This document shows positions 1 through 14,100 of a stretch of DNA of 64,000 nucleotides, one piece after another. The stretch's first letter is position 1. Every line of letters starts with the position of its first letter. Made by a program: the position numbers and the translations under genes. The stretch comes from Lasiodiplodia sp. COLG20 (taxonomy: Eukaryota > Ascomycota > Dothideomycetes > Botryosphaeriales > Botryosphaeriaceae), in assembly GCA_009801085.1 (NCBI GenBank), contig VNWV01000005.1, positions 1,178,001-1,242,000 of the forward strand, in the 5' to 3' direction. The notes under the pieces are model-generated. The model saw nothing but the letters and a program-made list of their open reading frames with translations, had not been told where the DNA came from and did not search any database.

Positions 1-3000
1 GAGCTGTCTATAAAAGAAAAAGATACGTTAAAATACGACCGTCTATAAGAGAAATTAAGAAGAATCTTAAGAAGTCTTCTTCGTAGTTATAAAAATAGTT
101 AGCTATATAGCTATAAGCTAGACTATTTACTACGATAATAATTATCTTATCTATAAGAGCGAAAAAGACGGCGCTAAATAGTATTTTAAGTAATTTCGAT
201 ACGTTAACGCTATTCTATAAATACTAGAATAGTAGAAAATTAATAACTTTATCGAAGTACTACTTCTAAATAACGATCTAATAAATAGCGATACTAAAGA
301 ATTCTACGATAGTACGTTCGAACTTAGTAAGATAAGCGATAAAAACTAAAAGAATAAAGCTATTCTAGCTAAAATTAAAAAATATCTCGAATAGTATAGG
401 GAAATCTAACGCGTCTCCGACCTTACGTTTATTACTATCTAAACTCTAGTAGTATATCTAAAGCTATCTATTTAGTAATATAGAGTTATAAACGGCGTAA
501 TAACCGTTAAGTTTTACTAGTATAATAGATAGAGCCTCTAGTACTAATTATATTATATTACCACTAAAAAGATCGTAAAATAGCTATAAAACGAAGTCTA
601 AAACGCCTAACGAGAAGAGAACTAGACTTATTTTAAAAATATAGCGGTAATACTAGAAATATATAAAATAGTAATACTCTAGAGAGATATTCTATATTAG
701 ATCCTATTAGCTAAGTATAAAAGATCGATAATATAGTATAAGATTTATTAAGAAATAGTTAGCTATCGACGAAGAATTTAGAAGAAAGACTAGACTTAGT
801 AGAAGAAAATCTTTCTCTACGTGGAAGAATAGAATCTCTACTTCTACGAAAACGTCTCTTTAGTCTTAGAAGATAATAGTCTACGATACTAATTGAAAAA
901 CTAGACGGTCTCTCTAGCTAGAGACTCTAGAAGAGATCGTCTACTAGATTTCTTAATAAGATTATAAGTATATCGAACGGAAAAACATCTATCGAAACTA
1001 AAATTACGAACTTAGTATATATACTAGTTCGTATTAGTAATTACTATATAATAACTATAATTAATAGTAGCGCGTAAGAGAACTTTATTAACCTCGTCTA
1101 CGTCGCTAAGCTATATATATACCGCTAAACGAAGAATTACTTCTACTTACTAGTTATTATAAATAAATTACCGGCTAAGTAAAGATAAATCCACCTAGAA
1201 ACCGGTATAATTTCTATTTTTATCGATAATTATAAGAAATATATTAATCTAGACCTTATAACGATTTTCGAATATAATATTATTTTTAGAATCTCGTAGC
1301 TTAAGATATACGAGCTATAAATTAACTAGAGTACGAAAAAAGTTAGCTTCTCGAAAGAAAAGTACGTAAAATACCTCGCTATCGTAAAACGAATAAGCTA
1401 AACGTTAGAAAATAGAGCTAGAGCTAGAAGCTAGAGCTAAAAGAGCTAGAGCTAGAGTTAGAAGCTAAAAGTCTAAAATATAAAGCTAAGAAAAAACGTA
1501 GAAATAGTAGACTTTATCGATATCTAAAAAATATTTTACGTAGTAATTTAACGTATAAAACGTCGAGGCGAGAAAGTTTATAAAATATATCTTAAACCTA
1601 GTAAAGAAATAGAATATAAGATCGTAGCTAAAATATAGCGATTTAAAATAGAGTCTTCTACGAAGAATAACTATCTAAAGTTAGTCGAAGAAGACTACTT
1701 CTAGAGAATATACGCTAGATATGATAAAAGACCCGTTAAGAAAACTATCTAGCTGAGTAGAAAATATATTATAAGTAATATCTAGAAGAAGATAGATAAT
1801 TCTAAAAAGAAAGAAGCTCTAATACTAGAATTTAAAATAGTACTTCTATAGTTTTAGAAATAGTAACTAGTATTCTAGAAAAGAGAAAAAAAATAGCTAT
1901 TAAAGTACTAGCTATAGAATTACGAAATATCTCTTATTCTAAAAATATAATCCGCGTTTAAGCTAATCTACTCTCTTTTTTAAAAGAAAAGTAAGACTTT
2001 AAGAAAATATATCGAAAAGAACGTAGAATAAGATTATATACGGTCTTCGTTATTACTAACTAGATATTTTATTCTATTCGTTCTAAAGAAAAACGATAAG
2101 CTTCGCCTCTATATCGATTATAAGTAACTAAACGATATTACGATAAAAAACCGATATCTATTACTTCGTATCGACGAGCTATAGAATAAGATCTAAAGAA
2201 TAAAATACTTTACTAAGTTCGACCTTAGAGATGGCTACTATCTTATATAGATTAAGAAAGAGAAAGAATAAAAAATAACGTTTTAAATACGCTACGATTA
2301 CTTTAAATATACGGTTATACTATTTAGACTTACTAACGCTCTAGTAATATTCTAGAACTTAGTTAATAACGTCTTACGTTCGTACTTAAACGTATTTTAT
2401 ATAGCTTATTTAAATAATATTCTAATCTACTTAAAGACCCTCGAAGAATATATAAAATATATTAAAAAGATTCTAGACGTACTCTAGAAATAGAAACTAT
2501 CTATCGTATCTAAAAAATACGAATAATACTTCTAGAAGATAGAATATTTAGAATTTATTATTACTCTAGACTATATTAGTATAAATAAAGCTAAACTAGA
2601 CGTAATTAGAGACTAGCCTATACTAAAAACCGTTAAGAAAGTATAATTCTTTCTTAGTTTCGCTAACTTTTATCGTAAATTTATTAAGAAATACGTGGTC
2701 GTATATAAGTTACTTACGAGACTTACGAGAAAGAAGTATAAGTTTAAATAGAAAGAAGAATAATAGCGCGTATTCGACTTACTTAAGCGAATATTCTACG
2801 AAGTATCTATTCTTAAAATCTATAATTTCGAACTCTCTATTATTATAGAAACCGACGTATCGAACTATACTATTAGAGTCTATCTTAGTTAGTCCGACGA
2901 ATAAGAACGGCTTTACCCGATTACGTACTACTCTAGAAAAATAACGTCTCTAGAACTTAACTACGACGTTTATAATAAGAAACTTTTAGCTATCGTTATA

Positions 3001-3208
3001 GTATTTAAAGAATAAAGATACTATCTAGAAGGCGTAAAGTACTAAGTATTAGTATACTACAACTATAAGAACCTTATATACTTTACTACTATAAAGAAAC
3101 TAACTAGAAAATAAGTTAGATAGACTAAAGAATTAGCGTTATACGATATAAAGATTATCTATAAAAAGAAATTTAAGAACGCTTACGTAGACGCGCTAAG
3201 TAGAAAAG
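1..3208 (+). mobile_element. RIP-degraded Ty3/gypsy internal region (gag to RNase H), left part cut by window edge
   Basis: Conceptual translation on the plus strand is full of TAA/TAG codons but keeps gypsy polymerase landmarks. At about 2,090-2,480 the reverse transcriptase core reads LRLYIDYK, then KYFTKFDLRDGYY and YLNNILIY (ancestral YLDDILIY). An RNase H start (ETDVSNYTI) lies near 2,845. Earlier sequence should be gag and protease but is too damaged to place. CA and TG dinucleotides are almost absent and TA is abundant, the signature of RIP. By comparison with the full-length minus-strand copy, roughly 1.1 kb of internal sequence plus the 5' LTR should lie left of the window. The element continues after the inserted solo LTR. 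It cannot encode a protein now. Confidence 0.85.
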
Positions 3209-3998
3209 TGTTACGAACTCTAGAAAACACGGGCTTTATAACTCTAAGGGTAGAAAGTCCACACGGAAAAACTTATCGTAAGGATCAACAAGCCTCGCGG
3301 GCGGAAAAGCCGCACGGTCCTAGATCCCGTACGGGAATTTAGAGGACACGAAATGACGGCGCGTATAGAAATACTAGTAGACAGTAGCTAAAGCCCGTAC
3401 AGGAAGAACGCCTACGAGAAAACGGTAACTCTAGAAGAAAGCACGAACTAGAGAATCCCCTACGAGACGAAGAACTATAGGGTTAGATTAAGAACCGAAG
3501 GTCTAGGCGAATAATCGTCCTAAAGAAGCGCGTAAAGGTAGAAAGCCGAAAAGCGGGTAGAAAGAGAAACGGGTAAGATATAATACGACATCACGGTCGT
3601 TTAGCGAAGTTAGAAGACGGATATCAAAAATATATTCTAAGCGCCTAAGTTACGTATAGAACCTACCTATACCCTCGACTAAGGGTATAGATAAAGAATA
3701 CCCTCTATTAACGGCATTATTAAATAATACCCTCACCTAAGAGTATACTAGATTATAACTAGCTTTCCTATAGTATATAGACACTTATTAGCTAGACTCT
3801 TAACCCTCTATGGTTAACTTAAAGTTCTAATTAAGACTTATTAGTTAGAGGTAACCGGCTTACTATACGTCGTATAATTACGTAATACTCTCTTATCTAA
3901 TCATTATCATCCCTCTCTTATCTCTTTAAGGTAAACCCTACGGTTTACCCGACCTGCTAAGTGACTTCGAAGCTTAGTAGAAGGAGCCTACTATTACA
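3209..3998 (+). repeat. Solo LTR (790 bp) inserted inside the gypsy polyprotein
   Basis: The repeat begins TGTTACGAACTC and ends GCCTACTATTACA, giving TG...CA ends. It is flanked by the 5-bp direct repeat AAAAG (3,204-3,208 and 3,999-4,003), a target-site duplication. It interrupts the retrotransposon exactly between RNase H and integrase. It retains more CA, TG and CG than the surrounding DNA, so it is younger or less mutated. The same LTR recurs at 6,452, 8,876, 10,381, 17,981 and 19,057. Confidence 0.88.
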
Positions 3999-6451
3999 AA
4001 AAGCTAACTATATCGAAGAGAAGCTAAAACTATAGCCTATAATACTTAACTAGTAGAAAAATAGAACTCTTATACCCGCTAGAGCGTGCGTATCTATATT
4101 TAGAATTATCTAATTATAGCTAAAGAGAAATCTAGAGACTAACTCGTCGCTTACTCTAGTTAGACTACTAGCGCCGACGATACGTCTAGAAGATAACGTC
4201 TAGACGCGAAAGATTTAAGAAGTCTACGCCTATAACGTAATAGCTTAAGAACTCAAAAAAGTAAAAAACAACTCTCGAATTACGCGTAACGTAAAAGATA
4301 TAATTTTATACTTAGAATTAATCTATATTTCGATAAAACTTTAGAAGAAACTCGTTAGAAATATCTACAAAGTACTAATATACGATTACTAAGAAATTAA
4401 GAAGACGATAGAGCGAATAACTAAAAATTACTACTTTTAGAATCTAAGAAGAATGGTCTAAAAGATAGTTTTATAATACGACTTATATATTAGAAGTAAG
4501 ACTATAAGATACGTACTCTATAAACTACTCTAACTAATTATAGCTCTAAAGAAATTCTAGTAATTAATCTTACTAAACTTTATTACGAATCTATTCGAGT
4601 TAGTCGAACTCTTAACTAACGTTAAGTACGACTCGATTTTAGTTATCGTCGATAGACTTATTAAGTACGCGTACTATCTACTATATCTTAAGTCGATAAA
4701 CGCGAAAGAACTAGCCTATATATTTCTTAGAATAATTTTAGATAACTACAAATTATTAAAAAAACTCGTATTAGATAGAGATCGGTTATTTACATCTCGA
4801 TTCTAGTAGAGTCTTATTTAATAGCTTAGAGCTAAGTATAAACTCTCGATAACGATATACTCTTAAACGAATAGATAGACTAAACGAATAAACTAAACGT
4901 TAGAATAATATCTACGCTATTACCTTAACTATATCTAAGATAACTAGATTATATTATTACTACTAGTATAATTCGCGTATAATAGCTTAAAGATATTAGC
5001 TACTTAGAAAACTTTATTTTACGCTAATTATAGATACGAACTAATAGTCTATAGAGAAGAAATTCTAAGCGAATTTCTAGTCTAGAAAGAAATTCTTAAA
5101 GCGAACTAGCTAAAAGAACTCTATAAATAGCTTAGTCTCGATATTAAATTTAATAGATATTTAATATTTCGCTACTATAATAGACGGTACTAAGAGATAT
5201 CGAAGCTAAAAAGAGAGAATAAAGTTTATCTTCTTAGAAGAAATATTAAAACTTAACGACCGAATAGTAAATTAGACTTTAAGAAAATCGAATCTTTCGA
5301 AATTAAAGAAAAGCTAGACGAGGTTATATATCGTCTTAAGCTATCTAGTACTATATAAATAAATCTAGTATTCTATATAAAACTACTTAAACTAGCTTTA
5401 GAAAACGCTACTCTAGTAGAATAAATGAAAGAAATAATTCTAGAAAACCTAGACGCCGACGAAAATAAAGATTAGATTGTAGAAAAAATCCTCGATAGCG
5501 ACTACTATAATAGTTAATTCGAATATCTTATTAAATAAAAAGAAAATTAAGATAATATCTAGAAACCGCTAGAAAACTACGAAGACTATAAGGATCTTAT
5601 TATAGAATTTTATCGCTAAAATCTAGATCGACCTAAGCTAGAGATACGTTAATCTCGAAGACGTCTAAAAATCTAAAATTAAAATTCGAAGACTAGCGTA
5701 TTTAATTAACTAACTTAAACGTCTCTAGTAGCGTAGCTTCTAAACTAGCTCTAGAAGACCTAATAGTTTAAATAGAATCTATAGAGATATTAGCTAAGAA
5801 CTTACTACGTAAACGCTTTAGCGACCGCTCTTTTTTAGTATTCTTAAAATTAATAGCGTCTTTAGTAGAAGAAGTTTTAATAGTCTCTAATTATTCTAGA
5901 TTCTCGAAGTTCTTTCGAATTATATAAAAACGCCGCTTATAAAGAAACCGACGCTATTTACGAAAACGAATTAACTTCTCTAAAGTAGTATTTTTCTTAG
6001 CCGTTACCCGCTCGTAGACGTAATCTAGCTTTTCTACTAAAAAAAGTTAATAAAATACGTACTACTAAGAAGAGAAAGAACTAACGTATAATCGAAGCTA
6101 CTAGACGCCGCTATATTATAGTCTAAACGACGCTTTTTTAGATAAGAAGTGTAAATAGAAGAATTATTCTCTAAAGTAATATAAGAAAAGAAATACTTTA
6201 AATAATTTATATAAAAAATTATCTCGACGCCGTTACGTAAAATCTAACGAAGTAAATTCTAACGTCGAAAAGTAGTACGGTAAGAACGAAAAGAAACTTT
6301 CGAGATTTTAGTAAAAGAATACTTTTTAGAAGATATAGTAAAAACTTACTAAAAGAAAGAAAAAAGAAAACTAAAGACTACTAACGACGCGATATATATC
6401 GCCGTAACTCGAAATAATCTTCGAGCCGAAGATCTCTAAGAGAGAAAATAG
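3999..6451 (+). mobile_element. RIP-degraded Ty3/gypsy integrase and chromodomain region
   Basis: This continues the plus-strand copy after the solo LTR. Around 4,620-5,100 the translation shows an integrase core (YDSILVIVDRLIKYA, then LDRDRLFTSRF). Around 5,460-5,640 it shows a chromodomain (VEKILDSDYYN, FEYLIK, then KPLENYEDYKDLIIEFY), which places the element among the chromodomain-bearing gypsy elements. Stop codons are dense and RIP-typical. The 3' half is almost duplicated at 7,216-8,875. Confidence 0.83.
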
Positions 6452-7215
6452 TATTATAAATTCTAAAAAATACGAACTTTATAACTTTAAGAGTAGAAAG
6501 TCCGTACGAAAAAACTCGCTATAAAAGCTAATAAGTCTCGTAGGCGGAAAAGCCGTACGGTTCTAGATTTTATACGGAAATTTAGAGGATACAGAATAAC
6601 GGCGCGTATAGAAATACTAGTAAATAATAGCTAAAGCCCGTACGAAAAGAACGTCTATAAGAGCGCGGTAACTCTAGAAAAAAGTACGAACTAAAGAACC
6701 CTCTACGAAACGAAAAATCGTAGAGTTAAGCTAAAAGTTAAAGGTCTAGACGTATAATCGTTCTAAAAAAGCGCGTAAAGATAGAAAGCTAGAAAATAAG
6801 TAGAAAAAGAAATAAATAAGATATAATACGATATTACGATCGTTTAAAAGTCTAAGAAACGCTTTAAGCGCCTAAGTTATATACGATTTATAGCGAGCTT
6901 TTAAGAGCTAGATACGTAATAGCTTAATCTAAGTCCGTATAAGCCGGGCTTATAAGAACTTTTTAGATTATAACTAGCTTTTCTATAGTATATAGATACT
7001 TTCGTTAACTAGACTCTTAATTCTTCGTAGTTAACTTAAAGTTCTAATTAAGACTATTTAGTTAGAGATAATCGGCTTATTATATATCGTATAATTACGT
7101 AATACTCTCTTATTTAATTATTATTCTTTCTCTCTTATCTCTTTAAGATAAATTCTACGATATATTCGATTTATTAAGTAACTTCGAAGCTTAGTAGAAG
7201 AAGTCTACTATTATA
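6452..7215 (+). repeat. LTR copy (RIP-mutated)
   Basis: This aligns end to end with the solo LTR at 3,209. It begins TATTATAAATTC (from TGTTACGAACTC) and ends CTATTATA (from CTATTACA), the expected C-to-T and G-to-A shifts. It follows directly on the chromodomain segment, so it is probably the 3' LTR of the plus-strand element, but no matching flanking duplication was seen. Confidence 0.78.
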
Positions 7216-8875
7216 CTATTTATATTCTAATTCTAGTAGAGTCTTACTTAATAGCTTAGAGCTAAGTATAAACTCTCAATAACGATATACTCGTAAATAA
7301 ATAAATAGACTAAGCGTATAAACTAAACGCTAGAATAGTATCTACGCTATTATCTTAACTATATTTAAAATAATTAGGTTATATTACTACTATTAGTATA
7401 ATTTATTTATAATAGCTCGAAGATATTAGCTATCTAGAAGTTCTCGTTCTACGCTAATTATAAATATAAACTAATAGTCTATAGAGAAGAAATTCTAAGC
7501 GAATCTCTAGTCTAGAAAGAAATTCTTAAGGCGAACTAGCTAAAAGAACTTTATAAATAGCTTAGTCTTAATATTAAATTTAACAAATATTTAATATCTT
7601 ACTACTATAATAGACGGTACTAAAAGATATTAAAGCTAAAAAAAAGAAATAAAGTTTACCTTCTTAGAAAAAATATTAAAACTTAACGGCCGAATAGTAA
7701 ATTAGACTTTAAGAAAATTAAACTATTTGAGATTAAAGAAAAGCTAGACGAAGTTATATACTATTTTAAGCTACCTAGTACTATACGAATAAATCTAGTA
7801 TTCTATATAGAACTACTCGAATTAACTCTAAAAAACGCTACTCTAGTAGAATAAACCGAAGAAATAACTCTAAAAAATCTAAACGCCGACGAAAATAAAG
7901 ACTAGATTGTAGAAAAAATTCTCGATAGCGGCTACTATAATAGTTAATTTAAATATCTTATTAAGTAGAAAGAAGACTAAGATAATATTTAAAAACTACT
8001 AAAAAACTACGAAGACTATAAAGACCTTATTATAAAATTCTATCGCTAAAATCTAGATCGATCTAAGCTAGAGACGCGTTAATCGAGAAAACGCCTAAGA
8101 ATTTAAAATTAAAATTCGAAGTCTAGCGCGTTTAATTAATTAGCTCGAACGTCTTCGATAGCGTAGTATCTAAACTAGTTCTAGAAGACTTAATAGTTTA
8201 AATAGAATTTATAAAGATATTAGCTAAGAACTTACTACGTAAACGCTTTAGTAATCTTTTCGTCTTAGCGATTTTAGAATTAAAAGGGTTTTTAGCGCTA
8301 GCGGTCTCCGCGGTCTTTAACTATTTAATATTTTCGAAATTCTTTTAAATTATACGAGAACGACGCTCGTAAAAAAAACGCTACTACTTATATAAACGAA
8401 ATAACTTTACTAGCGTCGTATTCTTTTTAACGGCGAAACGGACCTACTCTCGCTTAAGAGAGTTTATTAAAGAAAATTAGCTAAATCTAGAAAGGCCCGC
8501 GAATACTTATAATAGAAGATACTTCGCTTTATAATATTATAACTCGTTCTACGAGCCTCTAAATAAATAATATAAATAGTAGAATTCTTCTATAAAGCTA
8601 TATACTTTAACTCGTTCTCTAGATAATTAGAATAAGATACTATTTTAACGCCGTAAAGAAAGATCTTATTAATTAAATTCTAACGATAGAGAATAATTCT
8701 ATTAACTTTACGAGAATATAAGTTAGTAGTAAAATCTTTAGTAGTACGCTTCTTAGAAGATATAATAGAAAATAAACTAACGAAGAAAATAAAAAAGTAA
8801 CGAGAGCGAAGAAGCGATATATATCGTAGAAATTAGAAGAATCTTTAAACTAAAGATTTTTAAGAGGAGAAGTAG
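7216..8875 (+). mobile_element. Second truncated copy of the gypsy integrase/chromodomain 3' end
   Basis: Sequence is collinear with about 4,790-6,451. It shares the integrase C-terminal part and the chromodomain (VEKILDSGYYN near 7,910). It starts abruptly inside integrase straight after the preceding LTR and is followed by its own LTR at 8,876. It is heavily RIP-mutated and non-coding. Confidence 0.78.
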
Positions 8876-9649
8876 TATTATAAACTCTAGAAAATATAGA
8901 CTTTATAACTCTAAAAGTAGAAAGTCCGTATAGAAAAGTTCGCCGTAAAAGCTAATAAGCCTTATAGGCGAAAGAGCCGTACGGTTCTAGATTTCGTACG
9001 AAAATCTAGAGAATACGAGATAATAGCGCGTATAAAAATACTAGTAGATAGTAGCTAAAGCCCGTACGAAAAGAACGTCTATAAGGACGCGATAACTCTA
9101 GAAGAAAGTACGAACTAGAAAATTCTCTACGAAACGAAGAACTACGAAGTTAAGCTAAAAGATGAAGGTCTAGACGTATAATCGTTTCGAAGTAGTACGC
9201 AAAGACTAGAAGCTAAAAAGTAGATAAGAAGAGAACGGTTAAGATATAGTATAATATTATAACCGTTTAAAAATTAAAGAATATTTTAAGCGTCTAAGTT
9301 ACGTATAGAATCTACTCGTATTCTCGATTAAAAATATAGTCGAATAATACCCTTCTTTAATAGTATTACTAAATAATATTCTTATCTAAGAGTATACTAA
9401 ATTATAACTAGCTTTTTTATAGTATATAGATATACTCGTTAGCTAGACTTTTAACTCTTTATAGTTAACTTAAAGTTCTAATTAAGACTCTTTAGTTAGA
9501 GATAACCGGCTTACTATATATCGTATAATTATATAATACTCTTTTATCTAATTATTATTCTTTCTCTCTTATCTCTTTAAGGTAAATTCTATAGTTTATC
9601 TAATTTACTAAGTAACTTCGAAGCTTAGTAGAAGAAGTCTACTATTATA
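8876..9649 (+). repeat. LTR copy (RIP-mutated)
   Basis: Starts TATTATAAACTC and ends CTATTATA, collinear with the other LTR copies. It terminates the second truncated gypsy fragment. Confidence 0.77.
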
Positions 9650-10375
9650 TTAAACTTTTTACTTTTTTTCTTTCTCGTAGCGTCGAGCTTTATAGCGTTA
9701 TTTTTTTTTTTACGTATATTAAAACGCTCTTTTAGATTAAAAGCTATTATTATTATACTTCTCTTTATTTTATTAATATTTATTTTATAACTAGTCTAGC
9801 TTCTAAATCTTATTTATAAGATTTAGTAAAGTCTTCTACTTAGAATAATAGATTAGAGTCTTTTAAATTTTTTTTTAAGTTTTACTTTATATCTTATATA
9901 AAGTAGCGCGTTTATATATAAAACTTTCGTAGTATATAGTACGTTACGAAAGTAAACGTTATAGTCTAAGACGAAAGTCTTTTATTAAATACTTAGTAGA
10001 ATATCTATAGCTTTCTTAAATTTATTTACGACTACGAAGACGTTATAAAGTCTTTTAATAAAGATTTTATAGTTACTAAAGAGCTAAATAGTTTTTTCGC
10101 TATAGTTATCGAATTACTTCTAATATTTTCTTTTATAAAGACGAAACTAACGTTTAGCTACGTTTTTAAAAAACGTACTAGCGAATAAAACTTTTTTAAT
10201 AAAAGTAGCGATTTAACTTTCTAAGAAATAGAAATAGTTATTAAGCTACGTAAGAAAGTTCTAGATTTTTTTATAGTCTTTATAGTAAAAGTTTAATTTT
10301 AATATTTTAACTTTAGAATTAGTTCGTAGATTTAGCGTATTAATTTATATTTTTATTATAGATATACTAGAGAAA
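9650..10375. other. AT-rich RIP-mutated stretch, content not identified
   Basis: Thymine-rich on the plus strand, with no open frame and no domain remnant that I could read. It lies between plus-strand and minus-strand copies of the same LTR family. A 10-bp-stem, 4-nt-loop palindrome (9,803-9,826) is present, but in such A+T-rich DNA it may be chance. Confidence 0.5.
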
Positions 10376-10380
10376 ATAGA

Positions 10381-11177
10381 TATAACGGTAAACTTCTTTT
10401 ACTAAGCTTCGAAGTTACTTAGTAGATCAGATAAACCGTAGGGTTTATCTTAAAAAGATAAGAGAGAGAGAATAATAATTAGATAAGAGAGTATTACGTA
10501 ATTATACGATATATAGTAAGTCGATTACCTCTAACTAAAGAGTCTTAATTAGAACTTTAAGTTAACTACGAAGGATTAAGTATCTAGCTAGCGAGTATAT
10601 TTATATACTATAGAAAAGCTAGTTATAATCTAGTAGAAGATTAGATCTAGTGTAATCTATCTCTATAGATTAAATCGGTCGTAATTTAGATAGGCCTTAA
10701 ATTAAAACTAATTTAAGGTAGATTCTATACGTAATTTAGACGCTTAGAGTATCTTTCTAATATTCGTCTTCTAGCTTCGCCGAACGATTATAATATCGTA
10801 CTATATCTTATCCGTTTTTCTTCTTATCTACTTTTCGACTTTTCGCCTTCGTACGTTTCTTTAAAACGATTATTCGCCTAGACCTTTAATTTTTAGCTTA
10901 TTTCTATAGTTCTTCGTTTTATAGAGAGTTCTTTAGTTCGTACTTTCTTCTAGAGTTACTATATTCTTATAGACGTTCTTCTCGTATAGGCTTTAGCTAC
11001 TATCTACTAGTATTTTCGTACGCGCCGTTATTTCGTATTCTCTAGATTTTCGTACGAAATCTAAGATCGTACGACTCTTTCGCTCGTAAAGCTAGTTAGC
11101 TTTTACGGCGAATTTTTTCGTACGGGCTTTCTACTCTTAGAGTTATAAAGTCTATATTTTCTAGAGTTCGTAATACT
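10381..11177 (-). repeat. 3' LTR of the minus-strand gypsy element
   Basis: Reverse complement of the LTR family. The left edge reads TATAACGGTAAAC and the right edge ends TTCGTAATA, matching RIP-altered forms of the ACA and TGT termini. Confidence 0.8.
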
Positions 11178-14100
11178 ATTCCCCCTCTTAGAAATCTTTG
11201 ACTCGAAGATTATTTCGAATTCTACGATATATATCGCTTTTTTACTCGAGGTCTACTTCTTCTTTCTTTTTTTTCGTAAGTTTTTTTTTTTCGCTATATT
11301 CTTTAGTTCTAAACGAAAACGCGGTAACTAACGCTTTAAGCGTTTTAATTTAGATAACGAAATTAATTTATTTAGTAAAAGAATACTATTATCTTACTCT
11401 TTCTATCTTCTACTAAACGTAGATAAGAAGAAAAGAGACTCTTCTTTTATTATTTACCGTATAAATAAGTCTTATTCTCGTTACGGCTTTTACGCTCGCT
11501 TAGATAAATTAGCCTATAATACTATAGATTTAGATTATTCTAACTATAAGTCTCTAGCTTCTAATTAGATATCGTTATTAATTTCTTCTCTAGTTCTCCG
11601 CGTTCGTCGTACTTTAGATAAGGCTAAGTAGAATAAAACTAAGACTTTAAAGACGGCTTAATAGGTTATAGCGCGTCTTAATCGTACTCGAAAGTAGTAG
11701 AAGTTATTAAAGAAGCGGAAAAGTCTAATAATTACTTAAAAAATAGAGACGATAGAGAAGTTAGAGAAGTTAAATCGTCTAAAGTTACTTTACGAGACGG
11801 GGTTTCTAGTCGACTCTAAGAACGCTAAGAATAGACGGTTATTAAAGCGTTTACGTAGCGAGTTCTTAGCTAATATCTCTACGAGTTCTATCTAGACTAT
11901 TAGATCTTCTAGAGCTAATTCGGATACTACGCCGCCGAAGACGTTTGAGTTAATTAATTAAACGCGCTAGATTTTAGATCTAGATTTCGAGTTTTTAGAC
12001 GCCCTCGAGATCGACGCGTCTCTAGCTTAAGTCGATCTAGATTTTAGCGATAAAATTTTATAATAAGATTCTTATAATCTTCGTAGTTTTCTAGTAGTTT
12101 TTAGATATTATCTTAATCTTCTTCTTACTTAATAAGATATTTAAATTAATTATTATAGTAGCCGCTATCGAGGATTTTTTTTACGATCTAATCTTTATTT
12201 TCGTCGGCGTCTAGATTTTCTAGAGTTATTTTTTCGGTTTCTTCTACTAGAGTAATATTTTTTAGAGCTGGTTTAAGTAGTTTTATATAAAATACTAGAT
12301 TTATTCGTATAGTACTAGATAGCTTAAGGCGATATATAACTTCGTCTAACTTTTCTTTAATTTTAAATGGTTCGATTTTTTTAAAATCTAATTTACTATT
12401 TGGTCGTTAAGTTTTAATATTTCTTCTAAGAAGATAAACTTTATCTCTTTTTTTTAGCTTTAGTATCTTTTAGTATCGTCTATTATAGTAGCGGGATATT
12501 AAATATTCGTTAAATTTAATATTGAGACTAAGCTATTTATAAAGCTCTTTTAGCTAGTTCGTCTTAAGAATTTCTTTCTAGACTAGAAATTTACTTAGAA
12601 TTTCTTCTCTATAGGCTATGGATTCGCGTCTATAATTAACGTAGAACGAAGACTTCTAAGTAGTAGACGCCTTTACGCTATTATATACGAATTATACTAA
12701 TAGTAATAGTATAATCTAGTTATCTTAAGTATAGTTAAGATAATAGCGTAGATATTATTCTAACGTCTAGTTTATTCGTTTAGTCTATCTATTCGTTTAA
12801 GAGTGTGCTATTATCGAGAGTTTATATTTAGCTCTAAGCTATTAGATAAGACTCTACTAGAATTAAAATGTAAATAACTAATCTCTATCTAATACGAGCT
12901 CTTCTAATAACCCGTAATTATCTAAAATTATTCTAAGAAATATGTAGGCTAATTTTTCCGCGTTTACTAATTTAAGATATAGTAGATAGTACGCGTACTT
13001 AGTAAGTCTATCGACGATAACTAGAATTAAGTCGTACTTAATATTAGTTAAGCGTTCAACTAACTCGGATAAATTCGTAATAAAGTCTAGCGAGATTAAT
13101 TACTAGAGTTTTTTTAGAGTTACGATTAGCTAGAGTAGTCTATAAAGTACGTATCTCGTGGTCTTACTTCTAATATATAAGTTGTATTACGAAACTACCT
13201 TCTAAACTATTCTTTTTAGACTCTAGAAGTAGTAATTTCTAGTTATTCGTTTTATCGTCTTCTTAATTTCTTAGTAACCGTATATTAGTACTTCGTAAAT
13301 ATCTTTAACGAGTTTCTTCTAAAGTTTTATCGAGACGTAGACTAATTCTAAATATAAAATTATACCTTCTACGTCGCGCGTAATTCGAGAATTATTTTTT
13401 ACTTTTTCGAGTTCTTAGACTATTACGTTATAGACGTAGACTTCTTAAATCTTTCGCGTCTAGATATTACCTTCTAGACGTATCGCCGGCGCTAGTAGTC
13501 TAATTAGAGTAAGCGATAGATCGGTCTTTAGATTTTTCTTTAGCTATAATTAGGCTATTCTAAATATAGATACGTACGCTTTAGTAAATATAAGAGTCTC
13601 GTTCTTCTACTAGCTAAGTACTATAAGTTATAGCTCTAGCTTCTCTTCGATATAGTTAACTCTTCTATTTAGCGCGTCTACGCGAGCGTTCTTAGATTTT
13701 TTTTTATAAATAATCTTTATATCGTATAACGCTAATTCTTTAGCCTATTTAATTTGTCTTCTAGTTAGTTTCTTTATAGTAGTAAAGTATATAAGATTCT
13801 TATAGTTATAGTATACTAATATTTAGTACTTTACGTCTTCTAGATAGTATCTCTACTTCTTAAATATCGTAACGATGACTAGAAGTTTCTTATTATAGAT
13901 ATTATAATTAAGCTCTAGAGGCGTTATTTTTCTAGAGTAGTACGCGATCGAGTAAAGCCGTTCTTATTTATTAGACTAATTAAGATAGACTCTAATAGTG
14001 TAGTTTAATACGTTAGTTTTTATAACTATAAAGAGTTCGAGATTATAGATTTCGAGAATAGATGCTTCGTAGAATATTCGCTTAAGTAAGTTAAATACGC

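Noticed and set aside
9803..9826. 10-bp-stem palindrome CTAAATCTTA...TAAGATTTAG
   Set aside because: In TA-rich RIP DNA such palindromes arise by chance, and it marks no element end.
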